A stretch of 64,000 nucleotides of DNA from Palsa-872 sp036844615. Lineage in GTDB: Bacteria > Chloroflexota > Dormibacteria > Dormibacterales > Dormibacteraceae. Below the pieces are notes generated by a model. It was not told where the DNA came from and did no database searches. It saw only the letters and a program-made list of their open reading frames with translations. The stretch lies in the NCBI GenBank assembly GCA_036844615.1, contig DAIUFK010000002.1, forward strand, positions 1 through 64,000. Direction: 5' to 3'. Positions 8,389 to 17,588 of this stretch are shown here, in pieces (position 1 is the stretch's first letter; each line of letters opens with the position of its first letter). The position numbers and the translations under genes are program-made.

Positions 8389-8679
8389 GTGGCAAAAACG
8401 ATCGATCTCGAGCTCACACGTGCCGAAGTGGAGGTCCTGGAGCTGGAAGCACGCCTGCGGGTGGTCCCGATGAACGACACCCAGCTGTCGGACGCCCTCA
8501 AAATCGCCCTTTTGGCCAAAAAGGAGCGTCTGGCGAAGCTGCGCACGCTGCATGCCGCCTCCACGCGCCCCAAGGACGCGGCCGAGGCCCAGGCCAAGAA
8601 GCCTCTCCCGATTCATGCTGGGCGGAGGGCACCGCTGAAGCGCTCGGTGCCGCAGCGCTCGAAGGCCAAGTCCAGCTAG
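8389..8679 (+). CDS. Small basic hypothetical protein
   Basis: 96 residues, GTG start preceded by AGAGGAAGA, a plausible ribosome-binding site. The N-terminal two thirds is predicted helical with regular Glu/Leu spacing (TRAEVEVLELEARL), and the C-terminal third is rich in Lys, Arg and Pro without acidic residues, suggesting an RNA- or DNA-contacting tail. I recognise no family. It follows the structured leader and precedes the diguanylate cyclase gene by 66 bases. Unrelated in appearance to the signalling genes downstream. Confidence 0.65.
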   Translation: MAKTIDLELTRAEVEVLELEARLRVVPMNDTQLSDALKIALLAKKERLAKLRTLHAASTRPKDAAEAQAKKPLPIHAGRRAPLKRSVPQRSKAKSS

Positions 8680-8745
8680 GAAACCGAGAGCCGGGGCTCA
8701 AAACAGAGGCGTCTTCAAGGGCACTGCAGCTATCGTGGTCGTGAA

Positions 8746-11700
8746 TTGGGAAGCGACCTGAAGCCTCCGGAGGTCCCTGGAGCCGACTCGCTGTTCGGCA
8801 CTGGGACCGCTGGGTGGCCGGACGAGCGGCAGCCTGCCCTGTTGAGCTCCTGGCGCCTTCCCTTCATCAACAGCCTCGCCGCCGCAGTGATCATCGGATC
8901 CGTGGCGGTCCGCCTCTGGGAGGCTCAGCTGCCAAGGGTGGTGCTGCAGGAGGAAGGCGTGCTGATCGGCGTCGGCGTCGTTTACGGCGCCATCGCCATC
9001 GCGATCCGCACATCGCGCCGGTCCTCCTGGGTACCCGTCCAGCTGGGCATGATGACTGCGAACGCGCTGCTCGCCGTAGCCGCCCTCGGGCTCGCCGGCC
9101 CGTGGCTCGGCAACGACCTGATGCCACTGTCGGCCGCGCTGTTCGCGACCATGCTGCTCTACTTCGACCTCGGCTTCCTGACCAGGCAATTCCCGTACGT
9201 GATAGCCATCGCTCTGGTCGGCCTCGGAGCTCTTTGGACCTACGCCGCGGTCATACTCCAGGTCTCGACGGGAGAGGTTGTGACCTGGGCCCTGGTGCTG
9301 CTGGGGCTGGTCCTGCTTGCGTACATCACTCACTACGTGGTCGAGCGCAACCTCACCATGCAGTCCGAGCGCCAGTTATCGCTCCTTCACGCGATCAGCG
9401 ACATCGGCGAGGGTCTGGTCATCACCGAGGGCGGCAGGTTCATCGCGGGCAATGCAGCCTATCGGGACTTGACGGGCTATACCGCGGTGGAGCTTGCCGC
9501 CGTCCAGTCGCTGATCGAGCTTGCGCCTCCTGATGAGCGACAGCAACTGGCGGACCAGCTGGCAAAGAGGCTGTCGGGCGGCGAGGCGCCCTTCCGTTAC
9601 GAGTCCGCGCTGATCAGGAAGGATGGGCGCCGCATCCAGATCGAAGCGGCTGTGAGAAGTCTCGGCTCCGAAGGCCACCACCGGCTGCTTGCCGTGGTCC
9701 ACGACATCACCGAGCGCCACCGATCCGATGTTGCCGAGCGCGACAGCGAAAGGCGGTTCCGCACCCTGTTCGAGCAGGCCCAGGCGGGCATGGCATTTGC
9801 GGGCCTGGACGGGAGGATCTTCTCGGTCAACCCTGCGTTCTGCGACTGGCTCGGTTACACCGAAAGCGACCTGCGTGAATTGTCGCTCCTGGACATCACG
9901 CACCCCGACGACGTTGTAACGACGCAGGCAGCGCTGCGACGGATGATGGCCGGCGAGGCACCGAGCTTCCGCTTCGACAAGCGGTTCATCCGCAGGGACG
10001 GCGCCGCCCTTTGGGCCGATGTCAACGCGCGCCTGGTGAGAGACGAGACGGGCAAGCCGCTTCATTTCCAGATCGTGGTGGTGGACATCGGCGATCGCAA
10101 GCGCAACGAGGTCCTTCAGGCTGCTCGCTTCGCGGTCACCCACGCGCTCGTCACCTCGCCCGGCTGGGACAAGGCGGTGCCTCACGTGCTTGAAGGACTT
10201 TGCGAGGCGCTCGACTGGGAGCTTGCCGAGTACTGGGAGGTGGACGCCGCGCGCGAGGCTATGCACTTCGTCAACTCGTGGAAGCGCCCAGGTCGCGACA
10301 CCTCCGCATACGAGGCAACCGCCTCCGGAACCTCTTACAGGCGCGGCGAAGGGCTTGCGGGCAGGGTGTGGGAAGGTGGCGCCCCCGTGTCGGTCTCGGA
10401 TACAGCTCCCGACGCCTCGCTTCTCTCGGAGGCGGCAGTGGCGGCGGGACTGCATGGAATTGCCGGTTTTCCGGTGCGCAGTGGAAGGCGCGTCGTCGGG
10501 ATGATCGCCCTGCTCACGTGGGCGCCCCGAGAGCTCGACGAAGGGTTGCTGGCGGTCATGAACGACGTTGGTTCGCAGATCGGCGAGTTCGTGGAGCGCA
10601 AGCGAGCCGAGGTGGCCCTGCAGGACAGCGAAAAACGGATGCGATCGGTCCTCGACAACGTCTCAGACGGGCTCGCGACGATCGACCAGAACGGCGTCAT
10701 CGAGTCCGCCAACCCCGCAGTCGTCAAGCTCTTCGGTTACGCGGAGCAAGAGCTGGTGGGACAGCCCGCTGACATCCTTATTGCCACGACCCATCGCAGC
10801 GGCTTTACAAATTACCTTCAGCACAGGCTGACGCTGGACATCCCGATCAGCGCCGCTCATGAGTCAATGGGGAAGCGCAGGAGCGGGAGCCTGTTCCCAC
10901 TCGAGTTCGTAGTCAGCTCGATGCAGGTCGGACCGCGCCACTTGTTCATCGCCACGATGCGCGACATCTCCGAACGCAAGGCCCAGACCGACGCGCTCGA
11001 GTACCAGGCGCTCCATGACGCCCTGACCGGCCTTCCCAACCGGAGCCTCTTCGGCGACCGGCTGCGCCAGACGCTCCTCGCCGCTCGGCGAAACCAGAAC
11101 ATGTTCGGCGTCCTGCTCCTCGACCTCGACCGCTTCAAAGACATCAACGACGCGCTGGGTCACGACCGAGGCGACACGCTCCTGCAAGAGGTCACCGCAC
11201 GGCTACGGGGAGTGCTTCGTGCTACCGACACCATCGCGCGCCTGGGCGGCGACGAGTTTGCAGTCCTCACCACAGACGCAAAGCATCCAGATGACATCGT
11301 GGCGACTGCGCGGAAGATCCTTGCCGCGCTTGAAGGACCGTTTGCGATTGCGGACCAGATGGTGGAGACCGGTGCATCGATCGGCATCGCCCTCTATCCG
11401 GTACACGGCGACGATCCCACGACGCTGTTGCGGCGCGCCGATGTGGCGATGTACGTGGCGAAGCGCTCCGGTGGCGGGTACGCAGTCTACGCACCCGAGC
11501 AGGAAGCGCAGACTCTGCGCCGCTCAGGCCTTGCCGGCGAGCTGCGCCGCTCCATCCCGCAGGGAGAGCTGGTACTTCAGTACCAGCCGCAGATCACCCT
11601 GGCGACGGGGGCGATCGAATCAGTGGAAGCGCTTGTGCGCTGGAATCACCCTCGCGAAGGAATGATGCCGCCGGATCGCTTCATTCCGATGGCAGAGGAG

Positions 11701-12384
11701 ATGGGCATCATTCATCCTCTGACCGCATGGGTCCTCGACAACTCACTCGGCCAGCTGCGCAAATGGCAGGCCCTTGGCCTTGATATATCCGTCTCGGTGA
11801 ACGTTTCGCCGCGCTGCATCGAAGACCACTCGCTCGAGGAGATGGTCGCGCGTGCGCTCGAGGCTTCGAGCGTGGAAGCGCACAAGCTCACGCTTGAGAT
11901 CACCGAGGGCGTGGCGATGGCGGCCGCCGCGGCGAAGTCGCTGGCCAGGCTCAGCGAGATGGGTGTCCGGCTCGCCCTCGACGACTTCGGGACGGGTTAC
12001 TCGTCGCTCCTCTATCTGATGCGCCTGCCCGTCAACGAGATCAAGATCGACAGGTCATTCGTGACCGGCCTCGCGACGGACCCGGATTCGGGGGCGATAG
12101 TGCGGTCGGCGGTGGGGCTGGGTCACAACCTTGGGTTGAGGGTTGTGGCCGAGGGACTTCAGGACCACGCCGCTGAGGCGATCCTGATCGAGGCGGGCTG
12201 CGATGGGGCTCAGGGATTCCTGACCGGGAGGCCGATGGACGAATCGGAGGTCACTCCGCTCCTGCTGGACCACTTCGGCATCGCGAGGCTCGATGGAGCG
12301 CCGGGTCCGGCCGACGACGGAGTCTCAGGCGAGCTCGCCGCGACCGCCGAGCAGGGCCATCCTGTAGATCTCGAGACTGCCTGA
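8746..12384 (+). CDS. Membrane PAS-PAS-GAF-PAS-GGDEF-EAL protein (c-di-GMP turnover)
   Basis: 1212 residues. About six N-terminal membrane helices (40-200) form a MASE-like sensor region. They are followed by PAS (about 211-330), PAS (335-455), GAF (460-615) and PAS (625-745). The GGDEF domain has an intact GGDEF motif at 834-838 and the inhibitory I-site RATD at 825-828. The EAL domain has E961-A-L plus DDFGTGYSS. Both synthesis and hydrolysis of cyclic di-GMP are therefore possible. The TTG at 8746 is the only reasonable start in frame but has a poor ribosome site. The last 60 bases overlap the end of the convergent cyclase gene. Confidence 0.93.
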   Translation: MGSDLKPPEVPGADSLFGTGTAGWPDERQPALLSSWRLPFINSLAAAVIIGSVAVRLWEAQLPRVVLQEEGVLIGVGVVYGAIAIAIRTSRRSSWVPVQLGMMTANALLAVAALGLAGPWLGNDLMPLSAALFATMLLYFDLGFLTRQFPYVIAIALVGLGALWTYAAVILQVSTGEVVTWALVLLGLVLLAYITHYVVERNLTMQSERQLSLLHAISDIGEGLVITEGGRFIAGNAAYRDLTGYTAVELAAVQSLIELAPPDERQQLADQLAKRLSGGEAPFRYESALIRKDGRRIQIEAAVRSLGSEGHHRLLAVVHDITERHRSDVAERDSERRFRTLFEQAQAGMAFAGLDGRIFSVNPAFCDWLGYTESDLRELSLLDITHPDDVVTTQAALRRMMAGEAPSFRFDKRFIRRDGAALWADVNARLVRDETGKPLHFQIVVVDIGDRKRNEVLQAARFAVTHALVTSPGWDKAVPHVLEGLCEALDWELAEYWEVDAAREAMHFVNSWKRPGRDTSAYEATASGTSYRRGEGLAGRVWEGGAPVSVSDTAPDASLLSEAAVAAGLHGIAGFPVRSGRRVVGMIALLTWAPRELDEGLLAVMNDVGSQIGEFVERKRAEVALQDSEKRMRSVLDNVSDGLATIDQNGVIESANPAVVKLFGYAEQELVGQPADILIATTHRSGFTNYLQHRLTLDIPISAAHESMGKRRSGSLFPLEFVVSSMQVGPRHLFIATMRDISERKAQTDALEYQALHDALTGLPNRSLFGDRLRQTLLAARRNQNMFGVLLLDLDRFKDINDALGHDRGDTLLQEVTARLRGVLRATDTIARLGGDEFAVLTTDAKHPDDIVATARKILAALEGPFAIADQMVETGASIGIALYPVHGDDPTTLLRRADVAMYVAKRSGGGYAVYAPEQEAQTLRRSGLAGELRRSIPQGELVLQYQPQITLATGAIESVEALVRWNHPREGMMPPDRFIPMAEEMGIIHPLTAWVLDNSLGQLRKWQALGLDISVSVNVSPRCIEDHSLEEMVARALEASSVEAHKLTLEITEGVAMAAAAAKSLARLSEMGVRLALDDFGTGYSSLLYLMRLPVNEIKIDRSFVTGLATDPDSGAIVRSAVGLGHNLGLRVVAEGLQDHAAEAILIEAGCDGAQGFLTGRPMDESEVTPLLLDHFGIARLDGAPGPADDGVSGELAATAEQGHPVDLETA

Positions 12385-13053
12385 TCGCCCGCGGACGGCT
12401 GATTGCTTGGTGAGCTCGCTCTGAAGCATTGCCGCGACTGCGCGGTAAACGGTTCCGGTCATCAACACCTCGCCTGGGCCCGCGTTGACCACCAGCCGTG
12501 CGGCGACGTTGACTGCATCGCCAAGGACGCCAAGCTCTGAACGGTCGGCGGAGCCGACGGCGCCGACCACCACCGCTCCCGATGCGATGCCGACGCCAAC
12601 CTCGAGGCGAAACCCCCAGTCGGCGGCGTAGCGGCGGTTCAAAGCTTCGTTGGCGCCGATCAAGCCGATTGCGGCAGCCATTGCCCGCTCCACATGGTCA
12701 GGTTGGAAGCCGCTGGCGCCGAACGTGGCCATGACCCCATCGCCCACGAACTTTTCGACCACGCCTCCGCATATCGCGATCGAGCGGAGGACCTTGTTCA
12801 TGTGCGCGTTGAGCACGCCGAGCAGGCCGGCAGGGTCGTGCGCGAAACGCTCGGTCAACCGCGTGAAGCCGCGGAGGTCGGTGAACATGACTGATGCGGT
12901 GCACAGCACCGGCAGGGGCACGGCGGGCCATGCCTGAATACCAGGGCCGGTGGGCTCATACCTCTGTCGCAGCTCGAACAGCCTGTCGAGGTCGTCGCTG
13001 TCAACCCGTGTGGCCTCATCGACCTCTTCAATCGAGATTGATTGGGCTATCAA
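12325..13053 (-). CDS. Class III adenylate/guanylate cyclase
   Basis: 242 residues, soluble, almost only a catalytic domain. All key residues of class III cyclases are visible: metal-binding Asp59 (FTDLRGFT) and Asp105 (FVGDG), purine-selecting Lys101 and Asp179, transition-state Asn182 and Arg186 (GDAVNVAARL). The Lys/Asp pair points to ATP and thus cAMP. The TTG start overlaps the stop of the hybrid histidine kinase upstream (TTGA), so the two are probably translated together. A short helical N-terminus of about 45 residues may link it to a partner. Its 3' end overlaps the convergent GGDEF-EAL gene by 60 bases. Confidence 0.92.
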   Translation of the reverse strand: MIAQSISIEEVDEATRVDSDDLDRLFELRQRYEPTGPGIQAWPAVPLPVLCTASVMFTDLRGFTRLTERFAHDPAGLLGVLNAHMNKVLRSIAICGGVVEKFVGDGVMATFGASGFQPDHVERAMAAAIGLIGANEALNRRYAADWGFRLEVGVGIASGAVVVGAVGSADRSELGVLGDAVNVAARLVVNAGPGEVLMTGTVYRAVAAMLQSELTKQSAVRGRSGSLEIYRMALLGGRGELA

Positions 13054-15632
13054 CTGGTCACCAGGTCAGCCACCAGCGATTTGGCGATCAGGTTGGCTGC
13101 CGCCTCGGCCATGCCAGGGCCCTTCCGCAGCACCGCGGTAACGCCGGCCTTCTGCAGCGACAGGCTCTCAGCGGGGTCGAGGTCCTTGAGGGTCACCACC
13201 ACGACGGGGATGTGGGGGCCGTGGCGCTTTCGAAGCCGCTGTAGAAATGCCTCGCCAGAGAGTCCAGGCAGCAGCAGGTCGAGGACGACTGCGCGCGCAC
13301 CCCTGTTCGTCATCAGGTGCTCGGCAGTCTCCGCGTCCGGCGCCCAGACAGAGCTCATGCCCCGCGCCGAAAGCTCGGCCTCCAGCAGGTGGGCGAAGCC
13401 CGAGTCGTCCTCGACCACCAGGACATCTCCGGTTTGGGCCTGCTCGCGGACCATTGGAATCGTGAAGGAGAATCGGGAACCGTGGCCGGCGCCGGCGGAT
13501 GAAGCATTGATCTTGCCGCCGTGGGCTTCGACGATGTTCTTGCTGATGGCGAGCCCAAGTCCGGTGCCCTTGATGGTTCTGCGATCGGCGGTGTCGATTC
13601 GATAGAACTTGTGAAAGAGGTGATTGACGGCATCGGCCGGGATGCCCAGGCCCTCGTCCTCGACCGAGATCTCGACCATCTCCTCGACCAGGCCGGCACT
13701 CACGACTATCGCGCCGCCGTTCGGTGAGTATTTGCGGGCGTTCGACAGCAGGTTTGCCACCACGCGGAAGATCGAGTCGCTGTCCGCCCGGATAAGGGGT
13801 AGATCGTCGGGCAGGCGGGTCTCGATGGGGCTGTGCGCTGGATCGCTGAAGAGCTCGACGGCGCGCTTGATGAGCGCCGTTGCGTCTGCAGGCGCGAAAC
13901 GCATGGTCAGATGGCCGCCCTCGATCCGGCGCAGATCGAGGAAGTCGTTGATGAGCGCTGTCAGGCGGTGGCCCTCCTGCAGCATGACCGCGAGGTATTC
14001 CTTGCGCTGTGCGGCAGTGACCTCTCGCGTGACAAGCAGCTCGGTGAAACCAACGATGCTGGCGAGTGGAGTGCGCATCTCGTGACTGACCATCGACACC
14101 ATCTCGTCCTTGGCGCGGCTGAGCTCGGCAGTGCTTTCGGCACGAGCCTGCGACCGATGCAGTTCGAGCTCAAGGCGGTGGCTTTCGCTGAGGTCTTCGG
14201 CCAACACGAATCGCGCGTTGTGGTCGGCGAACCTTGTCGCGTGCGACGTGACAAGGACCTGGACCGTCGTGCCGCTCTTCAAGAGGTGACGCCACGGGCC
14301 TGTCTTGTCGAACGCGGGTAGCGGCTTCCCGACGATCTCGAGCAGCTTTGGCACGTCCTGGGAAGGACGAATGTCGGTGATATTCATGGCAAGGAACTCC
14401 TCGCGGGAGTAGCCGTACCTTTCGACCGCGGAATCGTTCACGTCGAGGAAAGCCAGCGTGTCAACGTCGTAGAGCCACATGGGTTGTGGGTGGCCCTGGA
14501 AAAGCATCCGATAGTTGCGTTCGGATTGGACAGCTGCCTGCTCATTGGTGAGCCTGACCGCCAACTCTTCCTTCACTGTCATCATCAGCGCGTCGAAATC
14601 TCGGGCCAGCCCGGTGACCTCCATCGCGCCGCTTGAGGAGACGGCGCTGACAGCGTCGCCAGGAATGGAACCGCGCATGACCCGGCTTAGCTGGCGCACC
14701 GGCTGTGCCACGCGCCTGTAAACGACGAAGGCGACTACCAGCATGACCGCCACACCCCCGGCGATGATCGCAAGGCCGCGGTTCGCCGACAGGTCGGCCG
14801 CGGATAGAGCCGCCGCCGCATCGGCCCCTGCGTAGACGAGCCAGGCCGTCGGAGCGACCGCTGACGTGCCGTACACGCGAGTCGTGCCGCTGACATCAGG
14901 ACGTTCGACCTGGCCGGCGGAACGAGCGAAGGCGGTGCTCGCCAGGTTCGCACCGACCCACCGCGCCGGATCTACGGATCGTGCGAGCGCAGTCCCTGTG
15001 TCCGCAGTCGTGACGATGAACTCGAGGTGTCGCGAACCTCCCAGCGTGGCGGCGAGGTTCGGACCGAGCGGCGCCAGGTCGACAACTGCCACCACGGTGC
15101 CGAGGCCTCCGGCGACAGGCGAGGCGACGACCGCGGACATCTGTCCTGTGAAGGGATCCAGGTAGGGGGCCGAGGTCGTCGGCGTGTTGATTGCAGCCTG
15201 CAGCCAGGGCGCGACACCGTACGCCAGCCCTGTCGGGAAGGCCTGCGACGAGCACTTCACCGACCCGTCAGGCTTGACGATGTCGAGGTGTCCCGCCGAG
15301 AAGAGGCGGCTGCCCCCGAAGGTCAAAGAGCAAGGTCCGATTGGCCCAGCGAGGATGGCCGGAACCTGGGGGTCCGCAGCCAGCTTGGCGGTGGTTTGCG
15401 CCATCAGCGCGAGGTTGTCCGTGATCTCTGTGGCTGCAACTCGGGCAGCGAAGCTCGCATCTCCCTGCGCGGCCTCCCTGGCATCTTGCTCAGCAATGCT
15501 CCTGGTCGCTATCGCGGCAACGATGGCGACTGCCAGAAGGGCCACCATGAAAAAAGACATGTAGTGGCGGAGCGCCCAGCCGTGACGATCAGGGATGTTC
15601 GTCTTTTCGCTCTCGCGTCCATGACGCGGCAT
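13050..15632 (-). CDS. Membrane hybrid sensor histidine kinase with C-terminal receiver
   Basis: 860 residues. A transmembrane helix near 24-45, an extracytoplasmic Cache-like sensor region, a second helix near 285-310 and HAMP come first. A PAS domain (about 370-480) and HisKA with the phospho-acceptor His517 in VSHEMRTPL follow. HATPase motifs NLLSNARKYS, DEGLGIP and GTGLGLAIS are intact. The C-terminal receiver has the acidic pair VVEDD, the Asp in VLDLLLPG and Lys in VLRKG. It overlaps the upstream response regulator stop by one base and the downstream cyclase start by three, so a phosphorelay controlling cAMP output is plausible but inferred. Confidence 0.92.
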   Translation of the reverse strand: MPRHGRESEKTNIPDRHGWALRHYMSFFMVALLAVAIVAAIATRSIAEQDAREAAQGDASFAARVAATEITDNLALMAQTTAKLAADPQVPAILAGPIGPCSLTFGGSRLFSAGHLDIVKPDGSVKCSSQAFPTGLAYGVAPWLQAAINTPTTSAPYLDPFTGQMSAVVASPVAGGLGTVVAVVDLAPLGPNLAATLGGSRHLEFIVTTADTGTALARSVDPARWVGANLASTAFARSAGQVERPDVSGTTRVYGTSAVAPTAWLVYAGADAAAALSAADLSANRGLAIIAGGVAVMLVVAFVVYRRVAQPVRQLSRVMRGSIPGDAVSAVSSSGAMEVTGLARDFDALMMTVKEELAVRLTNEQAAVQSERNYRMLFQGHPQPMWLYDVDTLAFLDVNDSAVERYGYSREEFLAMNITDIRPSQDVPKLLEIVGKPLPAFDKTGPWRHLLKSGTTVQVLVTSHATRFADHNARFVLAEDLSESHRLELELHRSQARAESTAELSRAKDEMVSMVSHEMRTPLASIVGFTELLVTREVTAAQRKEYLAVMLQEGHRLTALINDFLDLRRIEGGHLTMRFAPADATALIKRAVELFSDPAHSPIETRLPDDLPLIRADSDSIFRVVANLLSNARKYSPNGGAIVVSAGLVEEMVEISVEDEGLGIPADAVNHLFHKFYRIDTADRRTIKGTGLGLAISKNIVEAHGGKINASSAGAGHGSRFSFTIPMVREQAQTGDVLVVEDDSGFAHLLEAELSARGMSSVWAPDAETAEHLMTNRGARAVVLDLLLPGLSGEAFLQRLRKRHGPHIPVVVVTLKDLDPAESLSLQKAGVTAVLRKGPGMAEAAANLIAKSLVADLVTS

Positions 15633-16030
15633 CAGAGCTGGAGGGCTTCTTCAACCCGCGTCAAGAGATCCAGCGGCGAAAAAGGTTTGGTCAGGTAGAA
15701 GTCGGCGCCAGCGATCAGGCCCTTCTCCACGTCGGTCTCCTGCGCCTTGGACGTCAGGAGGATCACACGCGTTGAGCTGAGGGTCAGATCACCTTTGACC
15801 AGCGTCAGGACCTCGAGGCCGCTGCGTCCAGGCATCTGCACGTCGAGGAGTACCAGCGAAGGCTTCTGCTCCTGGATCACCTTCCAGGCCTCATTTCCAT
15901 CCACTGCCTCGAGCACCGTGTAGTCGTCAGATTCGATCGTGGCGTGAACGAGCAGGCGCATGCTCGGTTCGTCGTCGGCGATCAACACCGTCCTCATCGC
16001 AAGCAGGCTGGGGGGAGTGCGAGATCTCAT
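15632..16030 (-). CDS. Single-domain response regulator (CheY-like)
   Basis: 132 residues, essentially one receiver domain. It has the acidic pocket IADDEP, phospho-Asp in VLLDVQMPG, Thr in ILLTSK and Lys in FYLTKPFSP. No output domain is present. The ATG overlaps the stop of the degenerate kinase upstream (ATGA); a second ATG 11 codons later (ahead of RTVLIADDE) could also serve. It is very similar to the receiver at 17589 on the other strand, so the two probably come from a duplication. The likely partners are the two hybrid kinases on either side. Confidence 0.92.
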   Translation of the reverse strand: MRSRTPPSLLAMRTVLIADDEPSMRLLVHATIESDDYTVLEAVDGNEAWKVIQEQKPSLVLLDVQMPGRSGLEVLTLVKGDLTLSSTRVILLTSKAQETDVEKGLIAGADFYLTKPFSPLDLLTRVEEALQL

Positions 16031-17211
16031 ACGCTCTCCGCGTCCAGAGCCAGGGCTCCCGCGATCAAGGCCACTGCAGCCTGGGGGGCGCCCGCCTCCT
16101 TCGGAAGGACCGCCATGGCGCCCGCTGTCTCGAGCGCCGAAATCTCCGCCGGTGCGAGCTCCTTCGCTGTCAGCACGACGACTGGGAGGCGCGTCCCGAA
16201 TCCAGCCCGCATGTGAGCGAGAAAGTCCTCACCCTGGAGCCCGGGCAGGCGCAGGTCGAGGACTATCGCCCGAGGCGTCGTGTCCACGAGCATGTGTTGG
16301 GCGGTCTCGGCATCGGTGGCGCGGACCGTGTCAAGTCCCAAGGTGGCGAACTCAGCCTTGATGAGGCTTGCGAAACCGGCGTCGTCCTCGACGATGAGGA
16401 TGTATCCCGTGCCTGTCACCTGTCTCGCGACTGGCAGCGTGAATTGGAACCGCGTCCCTTTTCCAGCGCCCTTCGAGGTCGCCGACACCTGGCCTCCATG
16501 CGCCTCGATGATCCTGTGGTTGATTGCAAGGCCCATGCCTGAGCCAGGGCTTCGCCTGCGGACTCCGCTGTCGGCCCGATAGAACTTACGAAACAGCCTT
16601 GGGAGCTCCTCGGGGTCGACCCCCAGGCCGTGGTCGCGGATTGACACCTCGACCATGTCGCCGGCGGCGCGCGCGTCGATAGTGATGTCGCCGCCGTGCG
16701 GAGAGAACGTGCGGGCATTCGAGACGAAGTTGGCGAGCACCTCGAGGATTGCCTCTGCGTCGGCGGAAACGAGCGGAAGCTTATCGGGGACGTGGACATC
16801 GATTGGCCTCTGCTTGTCTTCGCCCGCGGCGGCCACTGCACGCACGATCAGCGAGCGCACGTCGACTGGGGCCAGGTCGAGGTCGCGGTGACCTGACTCG
16901 AGGCGGTGCAGCGCCAGCGCGTTGTCGATAAGCGCAGTCAACCGGCGGCCTTCACGAAGCAAGCTCGCCGCGTAAAGCTGTCGCTGTTCTTTGGTCAGAT
17001 CGCTGGATGCGATGAGCTCCGCAAAGCCCACCATGTTGGCGAGGGGAGCTCGGAGCGCCTGGCTCCGGAGCGACACCACGTCGTCGTCGCCGGGGTCGGT
17101 GTCGCGGACTGTCTCCCGTCCGCCTGTCGCGCGCTCGGCTGAGGGTCCGCCGAGCCTGACTGTGAGATCGATGGCGTTGAGACGGGCGGGGGTGGGATTG
17201 GGGCGGTTCAC
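16027..17211 (-). CDS. Degenerate soluble hybrid histidine kinase (His replaced by Gln)
   Basis: 394 residues, GTG start. It is a shortened paralogue of the hybrid kinase at 13050-15632, without membrane helices or PAS. In the dimerisation helix the phospho-acceptor His is Gln51 (RSQALRAPLANMVGF, codon CAG at 17059-17061). The ATP-binding motifs (NFVSNARTFS, DHGLGVD, GSGMGLAI) and the receiver (IVEDD, VLDLRLPG, VVLTAKE, VLPKE) are intact. It cannot autophosphorylate in the usual way and may phosphorylate a partner, act as a regulator, or just relay through its receiver. Its start overlaps the stop of a 55-residue membrane ORF (GTGA). Confidence 0.88.
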   Translation of the reverse strand: MNRPNPTPARLNAIDLTVRLGGPSAERATGGRETVRDTDPGDDDVVSLRSQALRAPLANMVGFAELIASSDLTKEQRQLYAASLLREGRRLTALIDNALALHRLESGHRDLDLAPVDVRSLIVRAVAAAGEDKQRPIDVHVPDKLPLVSADAEAILEVLANFVSNARTFSPHGGDITIDARAAGDMVEVSIRDHGLGVDPEELPRLFRKFYRADSGVRRRSPGSGMGLAINHRIIEAHGGQVSATSKGAGKGTRFQFTLPVARQVTGTGYILIVEDDAGFASLIKAEFATLGLDTVRATDAETAQHMLVDTTPRAIVLDLRLPGLQGEDFLAHMRAGFGTRLPVVVLTAKELAPAEISALETAGAMAVLPKEAGAPQAAVALIAGALALDAESV

Positions 17212-17375
17212 TGCATGATCCGTTCCGCTATCGGAACGCGGGCAAGGACCAGGGCGCTTGTGTGCCTGTCATCTTCGTACTCACGCTGGGGCTGCCGGAA
17301 AACCAGGCATGCGGTCCAGACCCCCAGGATGTATCCGATCGTGAAAATGGCGAAAACAATGCTCATCAGTCCCAT
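17208..17375 (-). CDS. Small single-span membrane protein, coupled to degenerate kinase
   Basis: 55 residues (ATG at 17375, stop TGA at 17208-17210). The first 25 residues form one hydrophobic helix (IVFAIFTIGYILGVWTACLV), followed by a charged cytoplasmic tail rich in Arg, Glu and Asp. The stop overlaps the GTG start of the degenerate hybrid kinase by the GTGA pattern used throughout this operon, which supports translation. An in-frame stop lies just upstream of the ATG, and no strong ribosome site is seen; an ATG three codons in is an alternative. No family recognised. It might anchor or modulate the kinase, which lacks membrane helices of its own; this is inference. Confidence 0.6.
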   Translation of the reverse strand: MGLMSIVFAIFTIGYILGVWTACLVFRQPQREYEDDRHTSALVLARVPIAERIMQ

Positions 17376-17588
17376 TTGTCAAGGTGTACGCCGGTAAGGC
17401 GTGGAAGTCGCCATGCGGTGACACTGCCCGGCAGCCCTCTATGCGCAGGGTGTTGAGGCCATGAGGCCCGCCGGCGGCGCTCTTGTGGAACCCATTGACC
17501 TCGTCTCCGGACGCTGGGCGGCCCATCGATATGCATGGGCGCATGACCTGATTTCGGAGGGAGCTTAAGTAGCAAGGCAGGCGTATCA

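Noticed and set aside
17215..17397. Plus-strand 60-codon frame opposite the small membrane ORF
   Set aside because: No ribosome site, no hydrophobic or conserved pattern; the minus-strand frame has the overlap and membrane helix.
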